64,000 nucleotides of DNA from Distichodus sexfasciatus. Lineage: Eukaryota > Chordata > Actinopteri > Characiformes > Distichodontidae. The stretch's first letter is position 1. Each line of letters begins with the position of its first letter. The notes beneath the pieces were generated by a model. That model was not told the DNA's origin. It saw only the letters and a program-made list of their open reading frames with translations, and ran no database searches. Both the position numbers and the translations under genes were made by a program. Positions 47,180 through 60,600 of the stretch are shown piece after piece. Location: NCBI GenBank assembly GCA_032718565.1, contig JAVGVS010000019.1:2152646-2216645 (forward strand). The letters are read 5' to 3'.

Positions 47180-49246
47180 TTATTTGCCCACAACTCTATA
47201 GCACGGCAGCAGTTGTTGCAGCTCGTATGGACAGCTTTACGCGCTTTCCTTTCAGTTTCAGAACCTCCCATGCATGCAAATGAAAAGACTGCCAGACTGT
47301 CATTGAACCATATTTTGTTTTTAATCTCAACAGCAAGTTAGCTTATGTGTGGTCACATCGATGAGGGCGAATGCAGAACTGGACTTCTCTAGAATGGTGT
47401 CAGGTGGCAGGAGATGTGATTATGGATCTGTAACACATTCATGATTCTTTTTTTTAGAACTATTCAATAACAAATATTGCTATTAATACTTTTTCAACGG
47501 CATATACTGATCGACCAAAAACAAAACAAAACAAAACAAAACAAGCACTCTCTAGTATCTAACCAAGCAGCTCCAAACTCCACATGGTGGGGTTGTTACG
47601 GGGGAAATTTTCGGAGAGGACTTTGGTTTTGTACCTTGTTAAAACTTGGGTCTGCTTAATCCCTCCCCCTCCCCCAAAACCAGAAAGAGAATTAAACAAA
47701 AAGAAAAGTCATTCAACTCTTAATTTAAAAAGAAAAGGCACACTGAACACTGTCACACTGAAAAAGGAATTTCTTGCATTTTGAAAGCACTTTCAAAAAG
47801 CGTTCTAACCCCTAATTGATACGAAGCACACACACGATGACCACTGAGTAGAATCTCACACGTCCTTGCAGTTTGTTTGCGTGTGTATGCAGGGATTCAA
47901 AGGATGTGACTTTTTTTTTTTTTTTTGTCGTCGGAACTAGCATGACAGGTTGGACCTGACCGCCACTTCAGCTACATTTCATTTCAATTTCAACACGAAA
48001 GGGAAAAAAAGTGCTCCAGTATTTTGTTTGTCGGGATTCCACCGCCTGCTGCTCCGAAGCCTCGGCCTTTAACGCTCATCTCCGTCCTCCTCCTCTTCCT
48101 CCTCCTATGTAGCAGAATTTTGTAGTCGCATACCCTATTCAAGTAGATTTGCTAAGTGCTGAAAAGAAATTCAGAGATTCAGTCTGTGTTAAGAGGAACG
48201 TGATCGGTGGGTTGTAAAATCCAGTGTTGAGTGACTAACTTTCCGATGTCGACACCCTTAACACTCGCCCGTTTTCTGGCAGTTTTAAGCGGCTACCACA
48301 TTCCTTCAGACCTGTTTTAGTGTCAACGGCGATTCCAACGCAATAAAATTGGACGAGGCCGAGCCGAAATGCATGGACCGACAATCGGTGCCCCCTCGAG
48401 GCTGAGGATATTGTCTGGAACGCAGCTCCTTCCTACTACTTAAAAGGATGTGAAGATTTATTGACGTCGCTCTGCAAAACTGAGTCGATGTGGTGGACAG
48501 CGAGAGAGAGAGAGCGACGTTACTTGAGGCTACGAGGCTAGACAACGTGTTTGTTGTTAATCGTATCACTGGAAAGAGCTGGAACCAGCTGGAATCAGCA
48601 GCGCTATGGCAAAAGGGAGACCGATTTCATCGAGACTTCGCTCGAGCGTCACCTGGTTCTGCTTATGGCTTTGTTCAGTCCTAGCTTGATTTATATATTG
48701 CTTTAGTATTGCCATGTAAAGTCTCTACCAACACAGCACTAAACAAGCGTGCAAATTGAAAAAGAAAACTTTGTCCTTGCGCGTTAAAAGACGGCCCACA
48801 GAACGACGGTAGGAGATGCGGATTCGGCCTATGTCAATACGAGACGTGTCGTCTCCTGTTCCTGCATTTGCTCCTTTAAATCCGTCTCAGCCGTCCCAAA
48901 TGCGCCGGGAAACGTCCGTCTCCAAACCCCGAGCTGCTGAACTCGGCCCTGGGGAAGAGGAAAAAAGTGGAGCTTCTGAATCCCAAGCTCTGGCTCTCTA
49001 CCTGCCTGCCTGCCTGCCTTTTCCTGGGAGGATCAGCATGGATCGCAGGCAAGAGGCATCTTCGGAGAGCGAGGAAGGAGGTAGGGAGGAGTCAGGTGGA
49101 GGAAAAAAAGGAACGAAAAAATTTAAAACGTCTGTGGCTCGGCCCAAACTTTTTCTCATTGGCGCGAACCTCAATCCGTCCCTGTACCCTCATTCCTCTC
49201 ATCCGTGCCCATTAATCTGACGCCATACGGTTCTCTCCTACCAAAC
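47180..49246 (-). other. sik2 3' UTR (probable)
   Basis: Sequence downstream of the sik2 stop on its strand. Candidate poly(A) signals (TTTATT on the plus strand) are at 48457-48462 and 47179-47184; which is used is not known. There is an (AAAAC)n tract at 47518-47544. The plus-strand ORF at 48816-49220 has no family resemblance and is antisense to the UTR. Confidence 0.4.
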
Positions 49247-52200
49247 TCAGTTGACCAGCACAAATCCGTGCTGCGGGTCTACCGCCTCCATCATCTCGGC
49301 ATCCAAGAAGGGGTCGGCTACCGCAAGGCCTTCATACCCAGACGGCGGCCCTGAGGGAGGGGGCTGTCCCGCGTCCGGCGGGTGTTCATATTGCTCCTGG
49401 AAGGGAACCTCGCCCAGACGTCGCTGATTCGGATCGAGGACCTGGTAGCCGTAACCTAGGGTCTCGTGCTGCTGACCCTGGAGCTGGCCGGGAAGGCCGT
49501 GCGGGAGGGGCGAGGGTGAGGGCTGCAGATGGGGGTAGTGACCCATGTAGGGTTCGTATGACAGAAATTCGGCGCCAGGCTCCATCAGTGCACCGAAAGG
49601 TGGTTGGCTGTAAGGAGGTGACGCCTGGGGATTCTGCTGCTGCTGGTGCTGTTGGTGATGGAGGGGTTGGGAAGATTGGGGTTGTGGGGATGGCGCAGAG
49701 TCCTGGTGGTTTATGGGTGCGCAGGGGGCATAGGGGCCCTCCACTATGTGCATCTGGTTAAAGTACGCCTGCATTTGGGATTGCTTCTGGAGGTACATCC
49801 TCTTCTGTTGCAACCTGAAGGAAAGTGTTGACCGAGTTACAGGAAGATCGTTGGCAAGACTCAAAGGCAACTGGCATTCCACCTCTCATCTGAAAGGCTT
49901 GAATGGAAGGCAACTTGACAAGAACTGAAGAAGCCTTTCAAAGGAGAGATGAAATGTCTTCAAGACCCTAAAAGAAGAGCAGCTGCCTTCGATTCAAGCA
50001 CAAACTGAAATGAAACATTTCTTAAATCATGAGCAAGACGGATTAGGTGCCATCACCTACCTGTGCTCTGCCAGCTGCTGCTCTAGACTTCTTGGTGTCT
50101 CTTTGCAGAACATCTGGCAGCTGCTGGGACTTGTCATCAATCCAGATGTCTAAGGAAGGGTGAGAGTAACTATCAGAAATCTGGTGCTTGCCAGGAAATT
50201 AGAAACTTGTTTCACAAACAGCCTCTGCTCACACGTTCTAGACTTGTGCGGCTGCATTACCTGGATCCTGTGTGCGGGATACTGCGGCTCTAGACTCTGT
50301 CTCCTCCCCAGGAGGTGCTGGTGTCCCCCTGGGTACATTGCCATGTCAGGCTGGTGACCTCCATCTCCCTGCATGCATACATAAAGGAGTCAGTGGCCAG
50401 TGGTGAGCTATTCAAATGTGCAAATTCATTAGCGGTTTTGCATGAGACCTAAACACACATTGTTGTGAAGGGCGGACAAAGGAGGCGTAAACCACACCGC
50501 CAATCTGCACCGCTAACCCTCTTGCTAAAACGGACCTGGGACTGTGGCTGCATTCCTCTTTTCTTTGTTGCGTGGGAAAGAGGGCTTCATAAACGCTTTC
50601 AGACAGCAATGGTGCGAACCTCACTCATTATTTTCGTACTCTAGGAAATGGTCTTTCTCTCGTCAAGCAAAACTGGGAGGTGGCAGGCGCCGATTCTCCC
50701 GGACGAGGGCTGCGGCCTCCTACAATGGCGCCATTCACGGTGCTGCCGGGGAACAGTAAACAAGTGACAATTGGCTGCTTCTTTCCCCTTGGTGTTACAT
50801 AAGGGGAGCGGTGCCTGTGAATCTGCCGGGGACGTAAGGAGAGGGAGGGATAAGCTGGGAATGACTACTGGGGCCCAGCCAGGTTGCCAGAAGGGGTGTG
50901 AATCACAAGATCCATCATGATACAATATTATATTGATTCAACGGACAACGAATCCGCATCCGTCAATATCACAACGTCTGTTATGATACAATTTCGGTCA
51001 ATCGATGTTTTGTTACACCACTAGTAGCTATTATCCTTCAAAGATGAACTTTGGTTCACTGGAACCTTTGGTCTTGGTTCATCTTAACCTACATGACCTC
51101 TAAAGAGAGGTACCACAGATCCGGTCTGGATTCTGCAAAGGGAAATGAGCATGACCGTGGTGACGGTCCAGTTTGGGGTTGTGCTGACCTGTAGCAATGG
51201 GTCCAGTAGGTGTTGCTGGTGTGTCTGGGGGCTCAGGGGCCCCAGAGAGGGGTTCTCCCCAGAGCCCATCTGCTCATAGACCTTGTGGAGCTCCAGGATG
51301 CCTTTGGTCCGAGCCAGGTTCTGCAAGTGTTGCCGGAAAGCTACTATACCTGAAGAGAGAAAGAGGGGAAAAGAACAAAGGAATGACTTGTACATTTGCA
51401 GTTGCTCCAACGACAGCGACAGTATCTTTGTCCAATTTGCATGTGGCATGCGTGCATGTGTGCTCGTTTCGCCCACGATGTCCACACCGGCCTCGCCTGA
51501 CGCGACGCTAATCTGGCTATTCTGGGAAGCGTTTGAGCTGAGTCACGCTTGCCTCGAGAGCGCTGCAGCCTCTCGCCGGCTCTTCACTCCTCCTTCACCA
51601 CCACCACCACCACTCTCTTAGCCGGGTCTGATCAAATATTCTCTGGTTATTTTTGGGGGCCCTGAAGTGATTGAGGATAATTATGCAGGCAAACATGACA
51701 GGACGACGTGGGACCGGGCTGCGGTGCAGCCTCTGACTGAGTCAATGAATCATCAGCCGGCGGTGGGGGTGGTGTTGAGAGCGAGAGAGAAAAGGGAGAG
51801 GCAGAGAGAGAGAGAGAGAGAGACGGACTAGAAGGCTTTATTTAGATAAGCATCAGAATGAGTCTCAGCAGGTGAGTCAGTTGAAGGATGTGCCGAGGAT
51901 CAAAGCCGCCCCTATTGTGTAGCTCGCTCACGTTAAGACCTGCTCTCAGCAAGACGCCTGGCAAATGGATGGACTTAAAAAAGAACAAGAGAGGGAGTGA
52001 GAAAGAGAGCGCTCACCTTGTGTGAGGGAGGTATCTGACGCCCGCCGGCCTTCACGGAAGCTGACAGGTGAGCGGTTGTGAGCCTCCCTCCGCTGCGAGC
52101 TCAGCGCCTGCATGGCCGGGTTGGGTGGACGGGCGCTGACGAAGGGCGGGGTCATCCGGCCGATGGACGCATTGGCGAGCACCACCTCGTTTAGGGATGG

Positions 52201-53981
52201 TGCGTCCTCGAGCAGGCTGAGGTCGCTGTGCACCGAGCCCATGTCATATTCTGAGTCCACGCTGCCCAGAGATGGATTGTGGCCCAAACTGAACAACTTC
52301 CCTACAAAAACCGACATCAGCGTGCATTCAGTGGTGCTACGTTTTAGAGACAGAGTCTAGTCTCAGGAGTCAGACGGCCTCATTAACTGACCTGCGCTGG
52401 CCAGGATGCCCTGTTGGTTGGTGACCTCGGAGAGCGTGTGGCGGCGTTGGGCGAAGCGCGCCGTCTGATAGGCGCTGAAGACGTGGGCGGCCTCCTCTTC
52501 GCCGTCGGGGTCCTCAGTCTCGATGCCCTCGTCTATTGACATCTCCATCATGTTGCTGGGTGACGAAGTGCTGGACTTGCGCACGGCCACCGGGGGCAGA
52601 GGGTCCAGCATGCAGCCTTCCACCTGCAGGAAAGAGAGACAAGTGACTACTGTTGTAACATTGATTTTTGGTGGAGGCTGGTGCCTCAGTGGTTTGGGTT
52701 GTTACACCTCAAAAGAGCTTCTATATGACAGTTTTACTTATTGAAGTGGACAGCGGGAGATGGTGGTGGCCTGGAGGTAGGACACTTGCTTATGGACCGT
52801 AAGGTCGTACCACCACTACTACCACCAATGGGCCCCTGAACAAGATCCCTAACCCCAAGTTGCTCCAGGGTAACCTGGTAAACAGGAAATGGACAGTGCT
52901 TTGAGTCTGATAAATGCTGTAAATGTAATGTGTGGTAGACTTTAGAGCTCCAAATAAAAGGTTTTAGAAATCCTGTAAAATCAACTAGACATCAGCATTG
53001 ACCAGGTACTTGCAGCCATTTTTATCTGACCAGTGGCAAAAATTGTAACTTGGCGTGCAAAAGCGTGCCTTATTTGTCCCTTGAATTGCTTTTTTTCACG
53101 TCTTCTATTGCCAAAAAGCCCCCAGACTGAAGCTCATAATGATTTTTCTGTCTGTAAATGATCTGCACAAAGACCTTATGTCTAAAAAAGGGTTGCATCA
53201 TTCATTCTCAATTTTGCAAGAACATAGTATAACTTGAAATTTATGTAATGCAACAGCTTACGAGAGCGTGACTCTCTTCATCCAGCCATGGCCTTTACAC
53301 GCATTAGCCGAACTGCATGAGGTAACGTGGGCCGCGGTACTGAACGCTCTGTCCCTTTACACCAACGTGGCTCTCAGAAAGGTGCCTTTTACCGAGGAGG
53401 GAGCGATTACCTCCAATTAACTCTCGCCGCTCAGCCCTGGGCAGCGGCCATGCAGCCTGGGGCTCGGGCGGACACGAGGAGAGGGTCATGCTGACTTCCC
53501 ACCCCCGAGATGACGGAACACGGTCGGAGAACGCATGAGCTAATGCGTGGCTGTGGGATTGAGTAAGGAAACGTACGCCTGCCGCCCCTCCTTCCTCTCT
53601 CTCTCTCTCTCTCTCTCTCTAACACACACTCCCTCCCTCTCTTTCTTTCTTTTCTCTCGTCACTCAGACGAGTGTGTGAGCCGAGGAGGAGGAGAAGGAG
53701 AGGGGTGGTGGATGTCTGGAATGCAGGGACAGGAAGTATGCTTTGGCTGAGAGGGCAGTCGAGTCTCATGCAAACCCAAGTCTACCGCGACACACACCAA
53801 CACGTACACGCACGGGCTCGCACGCACATCCTTAACTGACACGGATCATCTGGACGAGCCGGGGCCCCGGAGCCGTTTAAGAGAGAGCTGCTTTTGTACG
53901 ATTCCTGAGCCCAGTTTCCTGCAGCTTGCAGGGCCAGGAATGCAGTTACCCAACACAGTGACACACCAGGAGGGAGGGAGG

Positions 53982-54019
<38 letters not shown>

Positions 54020-54661
54020 AAGGAAGGAAGGAAGAAAGTAAGGAAAGTAAGAAAAAGATAGACTGGGGCAAGTTTCTTTCCTGCCGTGTGTCCCCCCCAG
54101 ACGCCAGCTCATCATGAGGCCCGAGCCCTTCACACGCACAGTCATGTGGTCTCAAGATTAGCACCATCAGAGGACGACTTATGTAATCCACACCCTAGGA
54201 GTAACACTCGTCTCTGAGGTCACTTTTCAAAGGCACAAATTTGTTTTCTGTAGACATTTGTCATCAATCTGAAATGGCTCTTGGCGATAAAATAATTTCT
54301 ACTAGAGCATCCTGGTTAACTGCTTCACACCAGATGATTTTATTGTGGATGTCAGAATAAAGATGTAATAACTTGAAATAATTCCAGAAATTATGTGTAT
54401 GAAAGAGGAGGAATTACGTAATCTCCACCCAAGGAGACACACTCCTCTATGAGGTCACTTTTCAAAGGTGTAAATCTGTTCAGCCGTTATCTGATCTTCG
54501 TGTGACAATGTCATGCTCGTGTCATTGTTTATAAGTCGTACAGATGTGTGTGATTGTGTGTATGAGTGGGTCAGTGAATTCAGAGAAAGCTGGGCCTGAA
54601 AGAATGAGTGTGCGAAGCAGACAAGCAGTCTGAGGGCTGAATCACATGGTCAGGGGCGTTG

Positions 54662-54696
<35 letters not shown>

Positions 54697-57600
54697 GAAG
54701 AAGCCGGGACGAATGGGCAGCTGTCACGTCCGATGTGTGCCACAGCCAGCGATGACTCGGGCCCGCCTCACTTATGTAAGACTGGCAGCTGTGAGCAGAC
54801 GGGAGAGTACGTTATCTCTTCTCCTCTTTAGCGGGAGAGCGGCGCAAAGGGGACGAGAGAGTGAGAGAGAGAAACAGAGGATCTATTAAAAGAGCCAAAA
54901 AGAGCAGTGTGAAAGAGAGAGCAGAACTCGAACCCCGTGAGCAACCTTACTAATCGGCCTAATCGTCCGCCGTTATCCCAGTGCCGGCTGCCAAGCTGGC
55001 AGCGGCCCCAGCTGTCCGTCACGGCCGTTTGGGACAGAGGCCCTCTCGGGAGCCTGGGGTGGGCGGGTGGGGGGGATCAAAGGGGGTGTGGCGAGGTGGT
55101 GAGGAAAAACAGCCAAGGCCCTGGCTGACCCCGGATGGGCTCCAGTTACTTAACGGTCCCGGGGGAGGTGAGGGAGCGCGTGCGAGCGGACGGCCGGGGA
55201 GCGTCCAAGAGAGACAGAGAGAGAGAGGGGCTGTTTGTGCCAACTCTGCGGCCCCCAGGGGAGCAGAACTAAAGCGAGTAGCGACTGGTGGAACGGTGGG
55301 AGGGTTCGCTAAAAAGCAGAGAGGGACCCTTTACTGAGTGCACTAAATCAGTTATTAATGAAGTTGCATTGAATCTGGTTTATTTTTGTGTACACTGCTC
55401 GTTCATTGGTATTTTTTATGTTTTTTCTTATATGTGACCCTCCACGGCAAAACCAGTCACTTGTCGCAAATATTCAAAATTACCTATATCGAATGAATGG
55501 GACGACATCTGACTGAGATATCAACATTCAAAGGAGTCGGGTTTCTCCTGTCACGCCAAGTGAGAAACGGAGAAATATCGACTATCGCCGTAGCACTCAC
55601 AGACGCTTGGTGCGGTCGCGGCACCAAGCCTCGCGCATTTACGGTAGCCTACGCTGCATTCACAGCCACACGGATAGCCTACCTGCGTTAGGTTAACTGA
55701 ACTCGGGAGACGAAGATGGATTCCGGAGAAATATCTTCACGCTAGTCAACCAGTGGATTTAGCGTAAATATTGAAGTAGAGCGGTCAAAACACAAACTTT
55801 TAACATTCTGCTGGAATTGAATTCCTCACCTCAAGAAAGTCACGTTTTTAGGATGGAAAGGGTAAGTTTTTCAGCCAAATTTATTCACAACAGTACAGTA
55901 TAGACCTTCCACTGTTTCAAAACACTAAAAACAAAAAATCCAAAATTTTACCCCACACAACATAAACGTTCGTTTTTCTCAGAAACCTCCGTTGCGACAA
56001 GCGACTGGTTTTGCCGTGCAGAGTCACATATTTGTTCTCATCGTGCTGTTCAAATGCAGCTTTTCAGGAACGTGCATTCAGGCACCACACGGTTGTCAAC
56101 AAGGTTACACTCAGAAAAAGTGATCTTGCCAACGTAAAACTGTCACTGCTCCTGTGAATCATAATCCCTGAAGGACAAGGTTTGATAAAAGTGACCCAAA
56201 CTGAAAGCCAAGCTGCCTGATTGTGAGGCGGTTACTTACTTTAGGAGTCCCCACCTCCTCCTCCATGAGGCTGTGCTCCGGGGCGCAGGGGGATTGTGGG
56301 AAGGCGTAGGAGTCTGCGGATGCCTGGGGCAAGGCGGCGGAGCGGAGCAGGCGCACGTTCGGAGAGAGAAGGCTGACCTGAGGAGCTCCGCTGCTCGACT
56401 GCAACACAGGGATCCACCATGACAAAATTACACTCATTTATTACACTTTACCATGATAAGATGTAAAAACAGCTTGACCGAGCAAGTCATCGACCTGATC
56501 ACCAGCTTAAGTGAGTCTATAAAGACCCGTTTATTTATGTGACCCACTTGGCCTGTATTGTACCACCTTAAAGCTTAAAACCAGATCAACTCAGTAAACC
56601 ACCTTAAATTCTATTTAGTAGCCTTATCAGACCCTAAATAAGGTCAAGAATGTAACAACAGCTTGTGCAGTATCAAAACTAGAATAATCAGTAAATGACC
56701 ATCATAAAGCATATTTAGAATCTACGTTGTTTTTCTCCCATCGGGAACTATCATCAGTTATCTAGACATACCTTGACCATAGTCTGCTCGGCGATGGTGC
56801 TGGGTCTCCTCTGGCGAGCGTCCAGCCGCGGCTCCACCGGGAAACTGCAGCGGTGGGCCTTCAGTCTCTCCACCAGTAAGTAGTAGATAGCAGCAAAGTG
56901 GTTGTAGCTCTTGTTCTGCAGAGACTGCAGTACACACAGTGGAAAACAAATATTGTTTTAGACATGAATGTGTCATTGACAACTAAAACTCATGTCATCT
57001 TAAGTGATTTCTCTCTCTGGAACGAGATGATCGGTAGTTGCCCGCTTAAATCAAGTACTAAACGCCTCATTCACTCTCACTCCTGGGATTCAGACGGGCA
57101 CTTTCTCAAAAATTAATTCCTCCTTAGTCCTTTTCAAACCAATCGGCTGGTTCTGTTAAGCTTCGGATATGGTGCAGTCAATAACGATGCCTAATTGAGT
57201 GAGTTACAAGGCACAGAAAGCGAATGAGAAACCACAACAACATTTTAGATTGATCGTGAGCCAAAGCTGATGTTCTGTATAATATAGAGATGGAATACAA
57301 GAGAGAGAGCCTGCAAGCTGGTCACTACAAGCTATTTATCACATCATTTTAACAAGGAAATTCAATTTACAAAACAAATCACATTAACAACTCTGACAAT
57401 GCATCGTTACTGATCATTAGCAGAGGTAAATACGGAGTCACTGCAGAAGAAGGATAAACCAAGACCAAAATGTAGAAACTAGACCTGCAATTTCCCTCAC
57501 CTCTATGGTCTTGTGCTGGTCGATGCCCAGGCTGTGCATCAGTCTCAGCACCTGCTCGCTGTACTCGGCCAGGCCGGCTTCGCCCTCGCTCAGGCTCGTC

Positions 57601-60600
57601 TGCTGGTAGAGGATCGGCCTCTGCACTGGCACCTCCAGCACCATCCACTTGTGCTCCTTGATCTGGGCCAGCGACAGACGCTTGGACGGATCCAGGACCA
57701 GAATCCGCCTGATCAGGTGCTCGCAGTCTTTGGGAATGAAGTGAGAAAATAAGAGAAAATGTGGAAATGTGAAATATTTACTCGATGCTGTAATTCAGGG
57801 TAACGTCCATTTCCTGATTACAGGGACAGCCTCCCTAGAGGTTAAAGGTCTCGCTCGGGGGCTTAACGACGGTAGTTCTTGCCGTAGGATAGAGCGGGTC
57901 TGTAGTCGAGTATCTTACCACTAGACCACCAGCAATAATGTATTGTGCAAATTGTGGGAATTACAGGAGAGGCTGTAGGTAAAAATAAAATCTCTCACTG
58001 TCTCGCCCTCCCTCCCTCTATTTCTCTCTTTCTTTTCTTCTCACTTTCCCTCTCCCTATTTCTCCCTCCTCTCTCACCTTCCACCTTCACATTCTCTTTT
58101 CTTCCCTCCCTCTCTTTCACCATCTTTCTTCTCCTGTTTACTATCCCTCCCTGCCACTCCCTCCACCTCACTCCCTCTCTCCCTCCCATCATCTCTCTCT
58201 CTGTCCCGTCTTCAATCTCTATTCTCCTCTGTCTCCCTCCCTCCATTTCTCTCTTTTCTTCTCTGTCCCTCCCTTCCTCTCTCTTCCCCGACTTCCATCT
58301 CCACTCTCTATTCCTCCCTCCCCCCTCCACTCTTTTCTTCCCTCCTTCTCTTTCACTCACTTTCTACCCCTGTTCACTATCCCTATCATTCCTTCCACAT
58401 CACTCCCTCTTTCCCTCCCTCTATCTGTTCCTTCACCTCCCTCCATCTCTCTCTCTCACTCTCTACCTTCCTCTCTCTTTCCCGACTCTATGCTCCTCTC
58501 TTTCTTCCTCCTTCCCTCCCTTCCCACTCTCTTTTCCTCCGTCTTTCTCCCTCTCTCTCCTCCCTCTCTGCCCCCAGTAAAAATCCTATTTAAAAACATA
58601 CCTGGACTGAACAGAACAGACAGTGTATCAAACTAAAACCAGCAGGAACTGAACATAAATCGTCTCTTCGATACCAAAAACGTCTGTGTCGGCACTGCTG
58701 GAGCTTCTGACGGCTAAAACCACACTGCAGACTTTGACAGAGTGGCTCACACAGGCACCAGTGACAGCTCGAATTCTCATCTCTGCTCTTTTCATCTTGA
58801 CAGACAGAGACTGAATGTCCCACTTGTCTCACAACGCAATACGCGGAAAAGAGGAGAGACGTTCTGAGAAGGAGAGATTCAGAGAAAGAGACAGGGAGGG
58901 AGGAAAGGGGTCAAAGAGACAGACAGAAACAGAGGAATACAGTGACGGAATAAGGAGCGCACAGAGAAGGGAGGAATAGAGAAAGGAGGAATTACACAAT
59001 GACACAGCACTGACACAGAGGTCATATTAAACAACTCTCCGGCCCTGACCTGAAGGGGGCAGTGTGGCGTCTGCCCTCTGCTAAACGCTCACAAGCCTCA
59101 AACACTCTTAAGGACTTGTGAGAAGAGAGGAGGAGGCGGAGTGACGTTATAGTAGAAAGCACACAACTCTCCACCCTGTGCCGGAGTCATTGATGGATGA
59201 ACTCGGCTGGGCGAGGACGGCGGATCCAGCTTAATATACTTCCTTTCATTTGCTTTCCCCTCCTTTCACACAGGAAAGTGGACAAATTTAAGAGGAGGCG
59301 GCAATTCATCTACACCAGTCGCCTGTAGGTAACGCAGTATGACTCAACTTTTAAAACGCCCAGAGAAGAATTCTGGACAGGCTCTGACTCGTATCTCTGA
59401 GGTCAGTTTTACCTCAGATTTTGGACAGCAGAGATTCTACACACTACCAACTTTATTAGGAAACACCTCATCTTTCATTAAGATCAGCTGGAGTGGTGGT
59501 GGGTCATTCTTAAACAAATGCCACGCTACAATTACGGGAAGAGTTACGACGTTTTTAAAGTACCTTCACTATTGATAACGGGGTGGGAATCGAAACCGGT
59601 TCCAACTGATCAATTCCATCGGAATTGTACACCTACAACGTTATCGATTTTCCAGCACGTTTTCTGGTTGTGTCGGTACATTACGTCACACTCTCTGCGG
59701 CTTAACCTTCAACCATGAAGAATCATGACGGATAAATGATCTTTTTCGTGATGTAAACACACGCGCTGCGTTGGTTAGCGTGCACAACTCTCAGAGTCCA
59801 ACATTCTCTAAAACGTTCCAGTTCAGTAAAATCTGCCCATTTATTACAGACAAAACTTGTATTTCAGCTGCTAAATAACAAAAACAACCAGCGTTCTACT
59901 CACAGTACAGCCATTTACTTGATATTTATTTATTGCCGACGCGCGTCCACAGCGCTCTCATATGGAAGGCCCTCAAGGCAAAAATGTTCTTCTCTCCCAG
60001 AAATGAGTCAAAAATGAGTTATAAGCCAAAATGAGTCTAAATGCTCAAAAATGCCTAATATTTTTTTCCATTCTATAATAGAGATGTAGCTGATCTGATA
60101 TGTGGATTCGGTATCTGTCCGATAACAGGCTCAAACAGCTGGATCAGGTATCGGCGACATTGGGCCGTTCTATGGAGCCGATCTGTAAATGCGTCTATTG
60201 GCCCACCTCTATTCTATAATGTTAGAGAGTAAAAAATAAATATAGAAAATGCACTGTTTGTTATGAAACAACATTCTGTATCCAGGTGGATTAAAAATGG
60301 ATGAAGAAGTGTTTCCACCTGCACTAAGCTTAGTTTTCATCATAGTACTAAGATACAGAATATCTCTGCATAATAACAACTCTGAATATGAATGTGCTGA
60401 TGTTCACAGTCTTGTGCAGACATCATTTTGGGAAAATTAAAATGGTTGCTTTTGGTGCAGAAGACTGTGTAGAACTACTTTTTCACACTCAAACATTACT
60501 CACAAGAGAACTGATAAGGAATTGGAGTGATAGGCGGAATCGACGGTGGCACTGATGTTGATGAAATTGTATCACTTCCCACACCTAACTGATGAGCTAC

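Noticed and set aside
48816..49220. 134-codon plus-strand ORF
   Set aside because: Antisense to the sik2 3' UTR, with no recognisable family, splice context or codon pattern.
57945..58580. 211-codon plus-strand ORF rich in Ser/Leu/Pro
   Set aside because: It is the translation of a CT-rich simple tract in a sik2 intron; no domain, and open in several frames for the same reason.
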